A stretch of DNA of 46,020 bases. Origin: Verrucomicrobiaceae bacterium. Lineage in GTDB: Bacteria; Verrucomicrobiota; Verrucomicrobiia; Verrucomicrobiales; V1-33. Below are positions 7,038 to 15,619 of the stretch, piece by piece; positions within the stretch are counted from its first letter, which is position 1; each line of letters starts with the position of its first letter. The translations under genes were made by a program, and so were the position numbers. Where the stretch lies: contig JAIXVE010000166.1 in assembly GCA_027483175.1 (NCBI GenBank), positions 1-46,020 of the forward strand, given 5' to 3'. The notes under the pieces are model-generated. The model did not search any database. It was given only the letters and a program-made list of their open reading frames with translations, and was not told the DNA's origin.

Positions 7038-8627
7038 ATGAAGACGAATACTGATGGTGAATTCGGGGAGACGGCGGCGGCGTGGCTGGACGGGACTGGG
7101 GATGAGGGGACGAAGCGGGTGCTGGCGGAGCAGTTGCGGGAGCCTGGGCGGGTGGAGGAGTTTGCGGGATTGTGCCGTGTGGAGGCGTTGCTGAGCGGCG
7201 CGGGGAGGACGGAGGGGGAGCGTCGGGCGGCGCTGGGGGCGATGGTGGGGCGGTCGTGGTGGCGTGGGAGGGCGAGGGAATGGGTGCGGCGGCCGGTGGT
7301 GTGGCGGGTGGCGGCGGCGCTGGCGGTGTGCGGGTTGCTAGGGTGGGCGATGTGGCCGGAGGAGGGAGCGGGGGTGGCGGGGAGACTGGTGGGGAAGCGG
7401 CCGGTGGTGGTGGCGTCGCCGATCGGACAGGGTGGGGCGGTGAAGGTGGAGTCGGTGCGGGAGATGGGAGATGGCATGGAGCGGGAGTTGCGGGTGCGTT
7501 ATGTGAAGGTGCCGCTGCGGGGGCCGCTGGAGGATGCGGTGCGGCTGGTGAGTCGGGCGCTGGCGTTGCCGGGAGGGAAGGTGCCGGAGGTGGAGGTGCG
7601 GGATGGGGGTGATGCGCAGGTGGGGCTGAATCTGCCGGTGGCGCTGCCGGCGTGGACCTTGCTAGAGATGATGGCGGTGCAGACCGGGACGGTGTTTGCG
7701 ATGGAGGGGGATGTGCTAGTGTTTGCGAAGGCGGAGAAGGCGGAGAATAAGGGAGGGGAGGCGGAGGAAAAGGACGGGCTGGAGTTGCCGGGGGGGAGCC
7801 TGCAGGGACTGGCGCTGCTGCTGACGGGGTCGCCGTTGAGGAGTGGCGAACCGGACGAATTGAATGCGAGGCTGGCGACGCGCGGGACGGCTCCGATCGG
7901 AGCGGGGTCGCTGCAGGTGGGGAGGGTTGGGGAGCGCGTGACGGTGAGTGGGCCGGTGCGGACGTTGCGGGCGCTGGAGATGGCGCGCCGGGGGATGGAG
8001 TCGAGGGCGCTGGTGGTGTCGGTGGAGACGTCGGTGTTGCGGGTGGGGAAGGATGTGGTGCGGCCGGGGGGCGGGCAGGGATGGGAGGAGGGCGGGGATG
8101 AGGGTGGATTGAAGGTGGACGGGACGATGGGTGGGGCGGAGTATGGGAAGGCGATGGAGAAGCTGGTGGGGGAGCCTGGGGTGACGACGATGGCGGCTCC
8201 GGGGATGGTGGTGCGGTTGTTTCAGAATGCGATGGTGATGGTGGAGAACCGGCGGGTGGCGATGGTGGCGGTGCCGATGGGGCAGGACCGCGTGGCGTTG
8301 CATGTGGGGATGGACGAGTCTGAGCCGGGGGGGCCGGATATACCGGAGTATGAGGTGGTGGTGGAGCTTGGTTCCGGGATGGGCGGGTTGCTGCGGCGTG
8401 CGGAAGAGGGAGGAGACGGGTTTGATTGTGTGGGGGTGATGCCGAGGTTGAAGGATGCGGCGTGGGAGGAGCCGGTGTTTGAGTTGCCGCGGGGGATTGC
8501 GGCGGATCGGGCGGGGATGGTGCACAGCCCGTATGCGCCTAGGGAGGGGTTTGTCGATGTGGAGGGAGTGCCGTCTGGGACGAAGGTGAAGTGTCCGTAC
8601 AGCGGGCTGAGTTTTGTGGTTCCGTGA
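7038..8627 (+). CDS. FecR-like membrane anti-sigma partner with STN/secretin-like periplasmic region
   Basis: 529 residues. The cytoplasmic part begins with the AAAWLDGTGDEGTKRVLAEQ pattern seen at the N-terminus of FecR-like anti-sigma proteins. One membrane helix lies at about 89-107. The periplasmic part has an STN/secretin N-domain-like stretch at about 150-232 (PLEDAVRLVSRAL... LLEMMAVQTGTVF) and a later secretin-like strand region near 395-425. Unusually, the C-terminus ends in GTKVKCPYSGLSFVVP, a short Cys-containing tail. It lies 6 bases after the sigma gene, so the pair is almost certainly co-transcribed. The expected role is holding the sigma factor at the membrane until an envelope signal arrives; the signal is not known. 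Confidence 0.65.
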   Translation: MKTNTDGEFGETAAAWLDGTGDEGTKRVLAEQLREPGRVEEFAGLCRVEALLSGAGRTEGERRAALGAMVGRSWWRGRAREWVRRPVVWRVAAALAVCGLLGWAMWPEEGAGVAGRLVGKRPVVVASPIGQGGAVKVESVREMGDGMERELRVRYVKVPLRGPLEDAVRLVSRALALPGGKVPEVEVRDGGDAQVGLNLPVALPAWTLLEMMAVQTGTVFAMEGDVLVFAKAEKAENKGGEAEEKDGLELPGGSLQGLALLLTGSPLRSGEPDELNARLATRGTAPIGAGSLQVGRVGERVTVSGPVRTLRALEMARRGMESRALVVSVETSVLRVGKDVVRPGGGQGWEEGGDEGGLKVDGTMGGAEYGKAMEKLVGEPGVTTMAAPGMVVRLFQNAMVMVENRRVAMVAVPMGQDRVALHVGMDESEPGGPDIPEYEVVVELGSGMGGLLRRAEEGGDGFDCVGVMPRLKDAAWEEPVFELPRGIAADRAGMVHSPYAPREGFVDVEGVPSGTKVKCPYSGLSFVVP

Positions 8628-8678
8628 GTGTGGAGAATCTGGCGTTGTGGGGCACGCGAGATGCGGGAAGGATGTGGG

Positions 8679-10115
8679 ATGAGAACTGTTCCGCTGTTGG
8701 CTGCTGCTGTTTGTCTCGTGGCGGCATTGATTGAGGTGTCTGCGCAGGCTCCGGGTGTGCCGATTGAGGGGACGCGGCCGGCGGCGCAGGACAGCGGCGT
8801 GCTGGCGCGGCTGGAGGCGCTGAGGGGAACGGGGAAGGGATTGGATACGGCGGGGTTGAAGGCGGCGCTGCTGCATCCGACGCCGGCGGCGATTGCGCTG
8901 CCGCCGTGTCATACGACGTCGCTGCGGCCTGCGGAGGTCTGGGCGTCAGCGCAGCGGAGCCGGGTGGGAGTGGGCTGGCATTTTCTGTGTCACAAGTGCG
9001 ACAAGTGGCATGTGAATCTGGCGGGCGGGTATCCGATTGCGGCGGACGGGGTGGTGGCGACGTGTTTTCATGTGGCGGAGCCTGGGGCGGAGATTCGGGA
9101 GGGGCGGCTGGTGGTGGTGGATGGGGAGGGCAATCCGCATCCGGTGACGGAGGTGATTGCGTCGAGCCGGGAGATGGATGCGTGCATTGTGAGGGCGGAG
9201 GGATTGAAGGCGGAGCCGCTGCCGCTGAATGATCAGGTGAGGCCAGGGGATCCGGCGTTTCTGCTGAGCAATCCGCTGAATGTGTCAGGGTATTTCACGG
9301 ACGGAATGGTGAACCGGTTTTTCTGGAATCCGAAGGCGTCGGGGTCGCCGGGGAAGGATGACGTGACGTTTCTGCGGATGAATGTGAGTACGGATTGGGC
9401 GCCGGGGTCGAGCGGGTCGCCGGTGCTGGACAGTTGCGGGAATGCGATCAGCCATGTGGCGACGATTGCGCATCTGGGGGACGGGAAGAATTCGTCAGGG
9501 AAGGGCGTGGCGCATCTGACGCTGCATGAGGGGATACCGGCGCGGAGTGTGATGGCGCTGGTGAAGAAGGCGGCGGCGGAGGCGGCATTGCCTGAGGCGG
9601 AGCGGAAGCGGCCGACGCTGGGGCAGCTGGAGGAATTGATCGGGGCGAAGGATTATGTGACGGCGGCTGGGGTGGCGGGGATGCTGGAGCGGGCCGGGGT
9701 GGGAGCGGAGGATGAGCGTCGATTGGTGCTAGGGAAGTTTCGGATTGCGGTGGGGACTGGGAAGCAGGGGGATGCGGCGGAGGTGGCGGGGAAGCTGACG
9801 GAGACGGCGGGAGCGGAGCACGCGGTGTCGCTGAACGAAGTGGCGTGGAAGCTGGTGACGGCGATCAAGAAGCCTGAGGCGGGGACGCTGGCGGCGGCGG
9901 AGAAGGCGGCGCTGCGGAGTGTGGAGCTGCTAGAGCGGCGGGATGCGGCGTCACTGGACACACTGGCGCGGGTGAGTTTCATGCTAGACAAGAAGGATGA
10001 GGCGATCCGGACGGAGGAACAGGCGGTGGCGGTGGCGGAAGGGGACATGAAGGCGGAGCTGGAGAAGACGCTGGCGGCGTATCGGGAAGGGAAGCTGCCG
10101 GAGGTGAAGGAGTAG
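8679..10115 (+). CDS. Secreted trypsin-like (S1 family) serine protease
   Basis: 478 residues with a signal peptide (MRTVPLLAAAVCLVAAL..VSA). The chymotrypsin-fold triad can be assigned as H131 (VVATCFHVAEP), D167 (EMDACIVRAE) and S245 (APGSSGSPVLD). A CHKCDKWH motif at 104-111 places a possible zinc or disulfide pair before the first barrel strand. Residues from about 320 onward are Ala/Leu/Glu-rich helices, probably a TPR-like scaffold (KLTETAGAEHAVSLNEVAWKLV). ATG at 8679 is chosen over 8628 because it has GGAAGG at a good distance and starts the signal peptide. It lies 51 bases after the anti-sigma-like gene, so it may be a target or part of the signalling route. Confidence 0.8.
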   Translation: MRTVPLLAAAVCLVAALIEVSAQAPGVPIEGTRPAAQDSGVLARLEALRGTGKGLDTAGLKAALLHPTPAAIALPPCHTTSLRPAEVWASAQRSRVGVGWHFLCHKCDKWHVNLAGGYPIAADGVVATCFHVAEPGAEIREGRLVVVDGEGNPHPVTEVIASSREMDACIVRAEGLKAEPLPLNDQVRPGDPAFLLSNPLNVSGYFTDGMVNRFFWNPKASGSPGKDDVTFLRMNVSTDWAPGSSGSPVLDSCGNAISHVATIAHLGDGKNSSGKGVAHLTLHEGIPARSVMALVKKAAAEAALPEAERKRPTLGQLEELIGAKDYVTAAGVAGMLERAGVGAEDERRLVLGKFRIAVGTGKQGDAAEVAGKLTETAGAEHAVSLNEVAWKLVTAIKKPEAGTLAAAEKAALRSVELLERRDAASLDTLARVSFMLDKKDEAIRTEEQAVAVAEGDMKAELEKTLAAYREGKLPEVKE

Positions 10116-10158
10116 GCGGGGATTGACAGAGTGGTGCGGGGTTGGGATGCTGGGTGGC

Positions 10159-12042
10159 ATGATGAGAAGTCGCGCCACACTGGGAGTTCTGATGAGTCAG
10201 GTCGTGCTGATGCCGTGGCTGCGTGCGGGATGGGTGGTGCAGCGGCCGCATGAGGGTCGGGAGGCGAAGCCACCGGGTGAGTTAGTGGAGGCGAAGGCAA
10301 TTGAGCCCGGGGCGGAGTGGGTGAATGACGAGAAGTTCCGGTGGATGCGTGGAGAGGTGGAGATTCCGGAGATGATTGAGGGGAAGCGGACTGCTGGGGA
10401 GGTGGTGGGGATGCGGTTGAGTTGCGGGGATGGCGGTGAGGTGTGGGTGGGCGGGGAGCTGCGGGTGCGTTATGACAATGATCATCCGGCGCTGGTGGTG
10501 CTAACGGAGCGGGCGGAACCGGGGAAGCGGGTGCGGGTGGATGTGCAGGTGTACGGGAAGGTGCAGGGGGGAGATCGGTTCGGGGAGGCCGGGCTGGTGA
10601 TCATCGAGCGGGAGCGGGTGATGGAGCCGCTGAAGGTGACGGTGGAGGGGTTTCGGACGACGGGTCGGGTGCCTGACGGATTGATCGGGTTGAGTCAGGG
10701 TGGAGGGATGGCGGATTATGAGGATGCGACGGCGGCGGTGCTGAAGGAGGGCGGGTTCCGGTGGTTCCGGATGGACAACGTGCTGACGAATGCGCTGAAG
10801 GACGACGGGCACGGCGGGATGGAGTATGACTGGAGCGATCTTGACAGGCGGGTGGATTTTGTGGCGAAGGCGGGAGCGGTGCCGATACTGGCGGCGAGTT
10901 ACATGCCGCAGGTGCTGGATGCGGTTCCTGACAATGAGCGGCACAGTGCGCCGAAGGATTACGGGGCGTGGGAGGAGTTGTGTTTCCGGGCGGCGGCGCG
11001 GTGCCGGGAGCGTGGGAAGCGGGTGCCGTTCTGGGAGGTCTGGAACGAGGCGAACAGCGGGTGGATCAAGCCCGGGCCGGAGGATACGGGGAGCGAGAGG
11101 TTCCGGAAGATTTACGAGAAGGCGTTAGGGAAGCCGGAGGAGAAGGCGGAGATTGTGAGGCGGTTCGAGGCGTACTGCAAAGTGTACCGGGCGACGGCAA
11201 AGGGCGTGCTGCGGGGTGATCCGGAAGCGCTAGTGGGCGGGCCGGCGCTGGCGAGCGGGCCGTTTGAGACGAGCGAGCGGGGGCATTGCAATCGGGGGCG
11301 GGGGTTCAGCCGCGGGTTGATGCAATGGTGCCGGGAGGAGAAGCTGCCGCTGGATTTTATGAGCTGGCATGAGTACCTGCAGGGGCCGGAGGTATTTGCG
11401 GCGGAGGTGGCGGAGTTCCGTGCGGCGTTGAAGGAGCATCCGGAGATCGAGCGAGGGGTGAAGTCGTTCATGGTGACGGAGTGGAACGAGGCGTGGTGGG
11501 CGGACCGGCCGCAGGATCATGAGGTGGGGGCGGCGTGGGCGGCGAACACGGTGACGCGGGCGTTCCTTCCGCACGGGATTGACCGGCCGTGTTTTTTCTA
11601 TGTGAAGCAGGGGGACCAGCGGTTTCGCGGGGATTATGCGATGCTGCTGAAGGACAACACGCCGAAGCCGAGCTATCATGTGTGCCGGATGTTCAATGGA
11701 TTGGCCGGGCAGTGGCTGCGGGTTGGGGGAACGGATGGGGAGGTGTCGGCGGTGGCAGCGTGGGATGCGAAGCGGGAGCGGCTGGCGGTGGTGCTGGTGA
11801 ACTTTGCGGATCGTTACAATGTGGCGCGCCGGGTGAAGCTGGTGGTGGCGGCGGTGCCGGTGGCGTTGACGGGTGGGCGGTGGCGGGAATGGCGGGTGGA
11901 TGCGACGCATGCGAATGCATGGCACGACATGAATGGGGCGGGGCTGGCGGTGACGCGGGAGGGATCGGTGGGTGGCGAGGAGATGGTCTGGGAGGGGAGG
12001 CTGGAGGCGAATTCGGTGACGCTGGTGGAACTGGTGCGGTGA
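10159..12042 (+). CDS. GH39-like glycoside hydrolase
   Basis: 627 residues with an N-terminal hydrophobic export segment, a beta-rich ancillary domain to about residue 165 and a TIM-barrel glycosidase of clan A type. The acid/base glutamate is likely E297 in WEVWNEAN, and the nucleophile E441 in MVTEWNEAWW. The pattern resembles GH39 enzymes (beta-xylosidase, alpha-L-iduronidase). C-terminal beta-strands from about 545 form a typical sandwich. Other clan A families cannot be excluded. ATG at 10159, with an adjacent ATG at 10162, follows a GGGTGG sequence. It sits 43 bases after the protease gene in a co-directional run. Confidence 0.75.
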   Translation: MMRSRATLGVLMSQVVLMPWLRAGWVVQRPHEGREAKPPGELVEAKAIEPGAEWVNDEKFRWMRGEVEIPEMIEGKRTAGEVVGMRLSCGDGGEVWVGGELRVRYDNDHPALVVLTERAEPGKRVRVDVQVYGKVQGGDRFGEAGLVIIERERVMEPLKVTVEGFRTTGRVPDGLIGLSQGGGMADYEDATAAVLKEGGFRWFRMDNVLTNALKDDGHGGMEYDWSDLDRRVDFVAKAGAVPILAASYMPQVLDAVPDNERHSAPKDYGAWEELCFRAAARCRERGKRVPFWEVWNEANSGWIKPGPEDTGSERFRKIYEKALGKPEEKAEIVRRFEAYCKVYRATAKGVLRGDPEALVGGPALASGPFETSERGHCNRGRGFSRGLMQWCREEKLPLDFMSWHEYLQGPEVFAAEVAEFRAALKEHPEIERGVKSFMVTEWNEAWWADRPQDHEVGAAWAANTVTRAFLPHGIDRPCFFYVKQGDQRFRGDYAMLLKDNTPKPSYHVCRMFNGLAGQWLRVGGTDGEVSAVAAWDAKRERLAVVLVNFADRYNVARRVKLVVAAVPVALTGGRWREWRVDATHANAWHDMNGAGLAVTREGSVGGEEMVWEGRLEANSVTLVELVR

Positions 12043-12119
12043 GGGGAAATCCGGCGTTGCTGCGGGAGGCGTAGTGACATGAAGTGGGTGTCATTGCCGA
12101 GACTGCCCGAGAGAACACT

Positions 12120-13118
12120 ATGAATGCTGAAGCTGAGACTATTCCGCGGCCCTCGCCGCTGGTGCGCAATCTGATCCTGGGGCTGCCGGTGGGGCTGATT
12201 GTGACGACGGTGATCGCGATGTTTGCGTATTTCCGGGATGAGGAGCAGGACCGGGCGAGGTCGTCGCGGCCGGCGTCGCGGCAGCCGGTGGACCGGACGG
12301 AATTGGAGACGCATGTGCAGATGCTGGGGGGAACGATCGGGGAGCGGCACGCGGGTCGACCTGATCGGATGCGGGTGGCGGCGAATTACATTGAGTCGAC
12401 GCTGGGGCCGGCGAATTTCGGGTACAAGACGGAGCGGAGGACGGTAACGGTGGATGGGGTGGAGGTGACGAATATTGTGTTAGAGCTGACGGGGACGTCG
12501 TCGGCGCGGTGGGGTGAGATTGTGGTGGTGGGGGCGCATGTGGACGCGGTGGCGGGGAGTGCGGGGGCGGCGGCGAACGGGAGCGGGGTGGCGGCGGTGA
12601 TGAATCTGGCGCAGTCGTTTGCGGGGTCGTCGCACGAGAGGACGCTGAGGTTTGTGTTTTTCGGGAATGGAGCGGTGCCGTGGGCGGGGACGGCGGCGTC
12701 GGGGAGTGTGGTGTACGCGGCGGATTGTGCGAAGCGCGGGGAGCAGGTGGTGGCGATGGTGGAGCTGGGGCAACTGGGGGTTTTTCCTGCGAAGGATCTG
12801 CCGGCGCCGCTGGGGGCCGGGGAGATTGTGGTGAGCGGTGACGGTGCGGGGGGCGCGCTGGCGGACGACATGGTGCGGTGGTTCCAGGAGAGCAGCACGC
12901 TGAGTTGCCGTAAGGATGCGGGTGGCGGGGTCTCGGACTGGAAGGCGTTTGCGGGGGCGGGGTATGCGGCGGTGCGGATTGCGAGCGGGAGGGAGCTGGC
13001 GGCCGGGGAGAAGGACGGGCCGGAAACCGTGGATTACGGGCGGCTGACGCAGGCGGCGCAGGCGGTGGAAGGGTATTTGCGCGGGGTGGTGAATCCGGGG
13101 GCGTCGGGGGCGAGGTGA
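12120..13118 (+). CDS. M28-fold membrane-anchored protein lacking most metal ligands (probable pseudo-peptidase)
   Basis: 332 residues with one membrane helix at about 17-37 and then an aminopeptidase-like M28 domain. The first ligand motif is kept as VGAHVDAV (H140, D142). The usual GADDNASG is GAAANGSG, so the bridging Asp is missing. The EE general-base site, usually in an FGAEE-type motif, is FFGNGAVPW. The NLDM-type Asp is replaced in VAMVELGQLG, and no final YH motif is seen. The protein is therefore probably not a working dizinc peptidase and may bind substrate or another protein. The reading frame is intact. ATG at 12120 was chosen over the GTG at 12084. The gene ends the run that began with the sigma factor. 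Confidence 0.65.
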   Translation: MNAEAETIPRPSPLVRNLILGLPVGLIVTTVIAMFAYFRDEEQDRARSSRPASRQPVDRTELETHVQMLGGTIGERHAGRPDRMRVAANYIESTLGPANFGYKTERRTVTVDGVEVTNIVLELTGTSSARWGEIVVVGAHVDAVAGSAGAAANGSGVAAVMNLAQSFAGSSHERTLRFVFFGNGAVPWAGTAASGSVVYAADCAKRGEQVVAMVELGQLGVFPAKDLPAPLGAGEIVVSGDGAGGALADDMVRWFQESSTLSCRKDAGGGVSDWKAFAGAGYAAVRIASGRELAAGEKDGPETVDYGRLTQAAQAVEGYLRGVVNPGASGAR

Positions 13119-13302
13119 GGTGGGGGGGACGGTGTTGTAGGTGGGTGTCTTCGGGTTTTGTGGGGGGAGCGTAAATTGCGTGCACCGCAAGCAGCGAGGG
13201 TGTGCGTCAATCGTGAGCTAGGGGCTGTGGTCACGGAAAATCAGCGAAACTGAAAGGCTGGAAGTGGTTGTCGCGGGGCGACATGTTCTGAAAACGCTTT
13301 GT

Positions 13303-13653
13303 TCATGCAGTGTAGTCCTCGTGGTCGGGTAGCATTCGTCGAACTCTCCAATCTTCCGCATCGGAATACAACTCGGTCCAAGGCCATCCCTCGTTGTTAT
13401 CGGTCTTCCCTGACCATGTGAGATGCACTACAGCAAACTTCTCATTTCTTCCTTTGATCAGGAATAGGATGTCGTCACAATCACACCGGAAGGCGACCGC
13501 CTCCACCTCCACCCCGTATAGGGCGCCGTCTTTCCGCAGCTCTTTCTTCAATTCCGTAACTAACGCCGCGCCGTCATCACGAAGGTCAACCCACGGGTCG
13601 AGGAGTTTGAAACCTAGATGGTCAGAGGCTGAGTTCATTCTCGTGCGGCACAT
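13303..13653 (-). CDS. Conserved-looking hypothetical protein, 116 aa
   Basis: Small soluble protein with a central CDCDDILFLIK strand and an FAVVHLTWSGKTD motif. From memory, it recalls uncharacterised proteins of about 110 aa from cyanobacteria and others; this was not checked. ATG at 13653 overlaps the PIN-toxin remnant; ATG at 13638 would overlap it less. It is the last gene of a minus-strand accessory cluster and follows the AbrB antitoxin, which makes it a possible effector or unrelated insertion. Composition is lower in GC than the plus-strand genes. Confidence 0.6.
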   Translation of the reverse strand: MCRTRMNSASDHLGFKLLDPWVDLRDDGAALVTELKKELRKDGALYGVEVEAVAFRCDCDDILFLIKGRNEKFAVVHLTWSGKTDNNEGWPWTELYSDAEDWRVRRMLPDHEDYTA

Positions 13654-13675
13654 TCACATCCAGCAGCAACCTCAT
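13622..13675 (-). pseudogene. Remnant N-terminus of a PIN-domain (VapC-like) toxin
   Basis: Seventeen codons read MRLLLDVNVPHENELSL then TGA. The ATG overlaps the AbrB antitoxin stop as ATGA, the standard arrangement of an AbrB-vapC pair. MRLLLDVNV matches the first beta-strand of PIN-domain nucleases, including the first catalytic Asp. The rest of the domain is absent. The remaining downstream space is taken by a different gene starting in another frame. Too short for confident homology; the overlap and motif together are the argument. Confidence 0.5.
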
Positions 13676-13932
13676 GGGAACTCCACCAGCAACTCCTTCA
13701 CCATATCGCTGGATACTGTCTCCGAATCCATCGCGCGCTTTGCGACCCTCAACCCGCTTATCGGGTCCACAACATACTCCTTTACCCGATTTGGCACGCC
13801 CTGCGGAGTGAGCACGATGCTATCGCCTCTCACTTCACAGACCAGACGAACACCGGGAGCCCAACCCAGCTTGCTGCGCACCAGTCGCGGCAGCACCACC
13901 TGCCCTTTGCTTGAGAGTCGGGTCGTTATCAC
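13672..13932 (-). CDS. AbrB/MazE-type (SpoVT-AbrB) antitoxin
   Basis: 86 residues starting with the swapped-hairpin DNA-binding domain pattern TRLSSKGQVVLPRLVRSKLG, then GVRLVCEVRGDSIVLTP. This is the N-terminal domain of antitoxins normally paired with PIN-domain (VapC) toxins. The likely start is GTG at 13932. The gene would normally repress its own operon. Its toxin partner appears truncated to 17 codons immediately downstream. The acidic C-terminal tail from about residue 45 probably serves for toxin binding. Confidence 0.8.
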   Translation of the reverse strand: MITTRLSSKGQVVLPRLVRSKLGWAPGVRLVCEVRGDSIVLTPQGVPNRVKEYVVDPISGLRVAKRAMDSETVSSDMVKELLVEFP

Positions 13933-14058
13933 GGGAGGACGATGCCACCATGAGCAATTGGGTTCAAGTAAGAACGTCCTGTTGCGCTGGGGGATGCTTG
14001 AGTGGCGCTACAGAAAATTGCAACGATCATCTCTGCTGCTATTGCCGGGCGGCAGTGG

Positions 14059-14595
14059 TTATCTGGTGAAGCTCTCAATCTGACGTGTGGACTCGTCGTA
14101 TCGGAGTGTGAGAAAGCCCTCTGCTGCCGTAAAGACTGAACCTGTCCATGAGGCTTTGAAATCTTTGGGGTAGTAGGCGTCTGGACCTATGGTGTGAAGA
14201 ATCCTGTGTCGCGGGACCAGACCGCCATCTGAGATGTAAGCCCAATAGGCTGAGTCAAGCCAGTGGCTGCCAACGATGTAAACGGTAGTGCGGCCTGATG
14301 GAGACGGAATGATGTCATCGATACTCTCAGTGTCCCATATAATCGACCATGCCCGAAGCTCGACCGCCATGCGGTGGCTCAGCAAAAGACAATCAATGGT
14401 AAAGGCGGTGAGAAAAAGGCTGGCGAGAAGGAGCGTGGCCACTCTGAGTGACGGCCTGAACCGCCAGACCAATCCGCATAGCAGGGTTGCAATAGCCAGA
14501 GGACCAAGGTGATCTACGCGGAACTGCGCGAAAAAAGCGACCGCCGTGAGGAACAGGGCTCCGATCCAAAATGCAGCGAGGAGTTTTTTCTTCAT
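14059..14595 (-). CDS. Hypothetical membrane protein of the accessory island
   Basis: 178 residues beginning MKKKLLAAFWIG. Three hydrophobic helices lie at about 5-24, 32-45 and 53-72, followed by a soluble extracytoplasmic part with aromatic residues (VGSHWLDSAYWAYISDGG). ATG at 14595 is preferred to the longer frame from 14721, because the extra residues translate a leader repeated before two other genes in this cluster. Lower GC and no close family recognised. It probably belongs with the neighbouring minus-strand ORFans as a transferred gene group. Confidence 0.6.
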   Translation of the reverse strand: MKKKLLAAFWIGALFLTAVAFFAQFRVDHLGPLAIATLLCGLVWRFRPSLRVATLLLASLFLTAFTIDCLLLSHRMAVELRAWSIIWDTESIDDIIPSPSGRTTVYIVGSHWLDSAYWAYISDGGLVPRHRILHTIGPDAYYPKDFKASWTGSVFTAAEGFLTLRYDESTRQIESFTR

Positions 14596-14603
14596 GGCAA
14601 GTG

Positions 14604-14740
14604 GCGCTGGTTTGTGGCCGAACAGTAAGATTATGGCGATGAATTGCGGGGGACGTTTTGAGATTCGACCGCTGGAAGCTGTGGTTTTTGGGATGATATC
14701 GCCGGGAGGTGGTGCCGTCAAACCGGAGAGTGGGGGGCGC
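14604..14740 (-). repeat. Shared gene leader, copy 1
   Basis: Sequence directly upstream of the 14595 gene. It contains GAGATTCGACCGCTGGAAGC and GGGATGATATCGCCGGGAGG (plus-strand reading), which recur with small changes upstream of the genes starting at 15619 and 16795. Its distal end (14716-14735, GTCAAACCGGAGAGTGGGG) also recurs at 18809-18827. It may carry a promoter or be a recombination boundary. Confidence 0.6.
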
Positions 14741-14956
14741 TGAGAAGATCAGGTGGGGGGCGGGGGTGTTGAGGATGGGAGTTGAGAGGGTGGCTTGCAC
14801 TGAGAGGGGGCTTACGCGAAGGGGCGAGGGGTCGGAGCGCTGGTGGATAGGAGGCTTGATTGGAGGAGGGCGTGTTGGGAGAGCCAGGCCGGGAACGAGT
14901 GAGGGGCGGTGGGTTTGGAACCAGGGATGGACGCGGATGGTTTCTGGTCTGGGAGG

Positions 14957-15002
14957 CCCAGAGCGTTGCTCTGGGTTGGTATGCGGTGTCCCGTTGGGAC
15001 AC
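14957..15002. repeat. Double palindrome repeat, copy A
   Basis: Two adjacent perfect palindromes: CCCAGAGC-GTT-GCTCTGGG (14957-14975) and GTGTCCC-GTT-GGGACAC (14986-15002), separated by TTGGTATGCG. The same pair occurs at 19179-19224 and 40010-40055. It lies in a gap of about 600 bases (14596-15217) that otherwise contains the shared leader and G-rich sequence but no supported gene. Confidence 0.85.
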
Positions 15003-15217
15003 GGGGCGGAGGTGAATGGCGCAGGGGCGAGACGGGGGTTTTGGGTGAGATCAGGGTACGGCCCATGCTCAAATCCGGCGATCACCCGGCTTGTCTTGGC
15101 GGGCCGTCAGGGCGCTTGGGGTGATCCATGGCGGGGAGGGAAGCCAGATTCGAACAAGGGCGTTATGGGTCGTTGGGTGAGCTGGCTTGTGGGCCTTTGT
15201 TCGGGCTGTGGGGTTGG

Positions 15218-15619
15218 TTATTGCGGTGTGTGCGCAGCGAACAGGCTGGGGAGATCGGAGAGCGCGACTTCTGTGCCGTGATAAACATTGTAGTCGCGTT
15301 GGAATTTCGTGCTATCTCCAACATCTAACGTGAAATCGGTGAGGCGACCTGTGGCATCGAAATGGTACGCTGGCGGGCCGGAAGGCAGAGTCCAAAGGAG
15401 CGGCTGCACGTCGCCGAAGACGCAGACGTTACCTTTCCCCGATGGCAACCGGACAGCACGAGTCATGGGAACGCCTTGTCTCTGCAGGTCGGTGAAGGTG
15501 CGGACGTGTGGGGCGGGTGCAAACTGTGAGCGAAACCGCGCAGCGGCAAAGAGGTAGCCCACGAAGACAAGCATGACGATGAGTGCCTCCTTCAGGAGGA
15601 TTTTGGTTGCTGGCTTCAT
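15218..15619 (-). CDS. Hypothetical single-pass membrane/exported protein
   Basis: 133 residues with an N-terminal hydrophobic helix at about 12-27 (ALIVMLVFVGYLFAAA) followed by a soluble beta-rich domain (GNVCVFGDVQPLLWTLPSG..YHFDATGRLTDFTLDVGD). It is probably exposed outside the cytoplasmic membrane. ATG at 15619 begins MKPATKILLK; the longer upstream frame runs through the repeated leader and is not used. It belongs to the minus-strand accessory cluster. Function unknown. Confidence 0.6.
   Translation of the reverse strand: MKPATKILLKEALIVMLVFVGYLFAAARFRSQFAPAPHVRTFTDLQRQGVPMTRAVRLPSGKGNVCVFGDVQPLLWTLPSGPPAYHFDATGRLTDFTLDVGDSTKFQRDYNVYHGTEVALSDLPSLFAAHTPQ

Noticed and set aside
14957-15002. 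Double palindromes as ordinary terminators
   Set aside because: The pair recurs nearly unchanged at three sites with no T-run and with no fixed relation to gene ends.
14709-15281. 190-codon plus-strand frame in the 14.6-15.2 kb gap
   Set aside because: It translates the leader and palindrome repeats (ERCSGLVCGVPLGHGA), which recur in other gaps.
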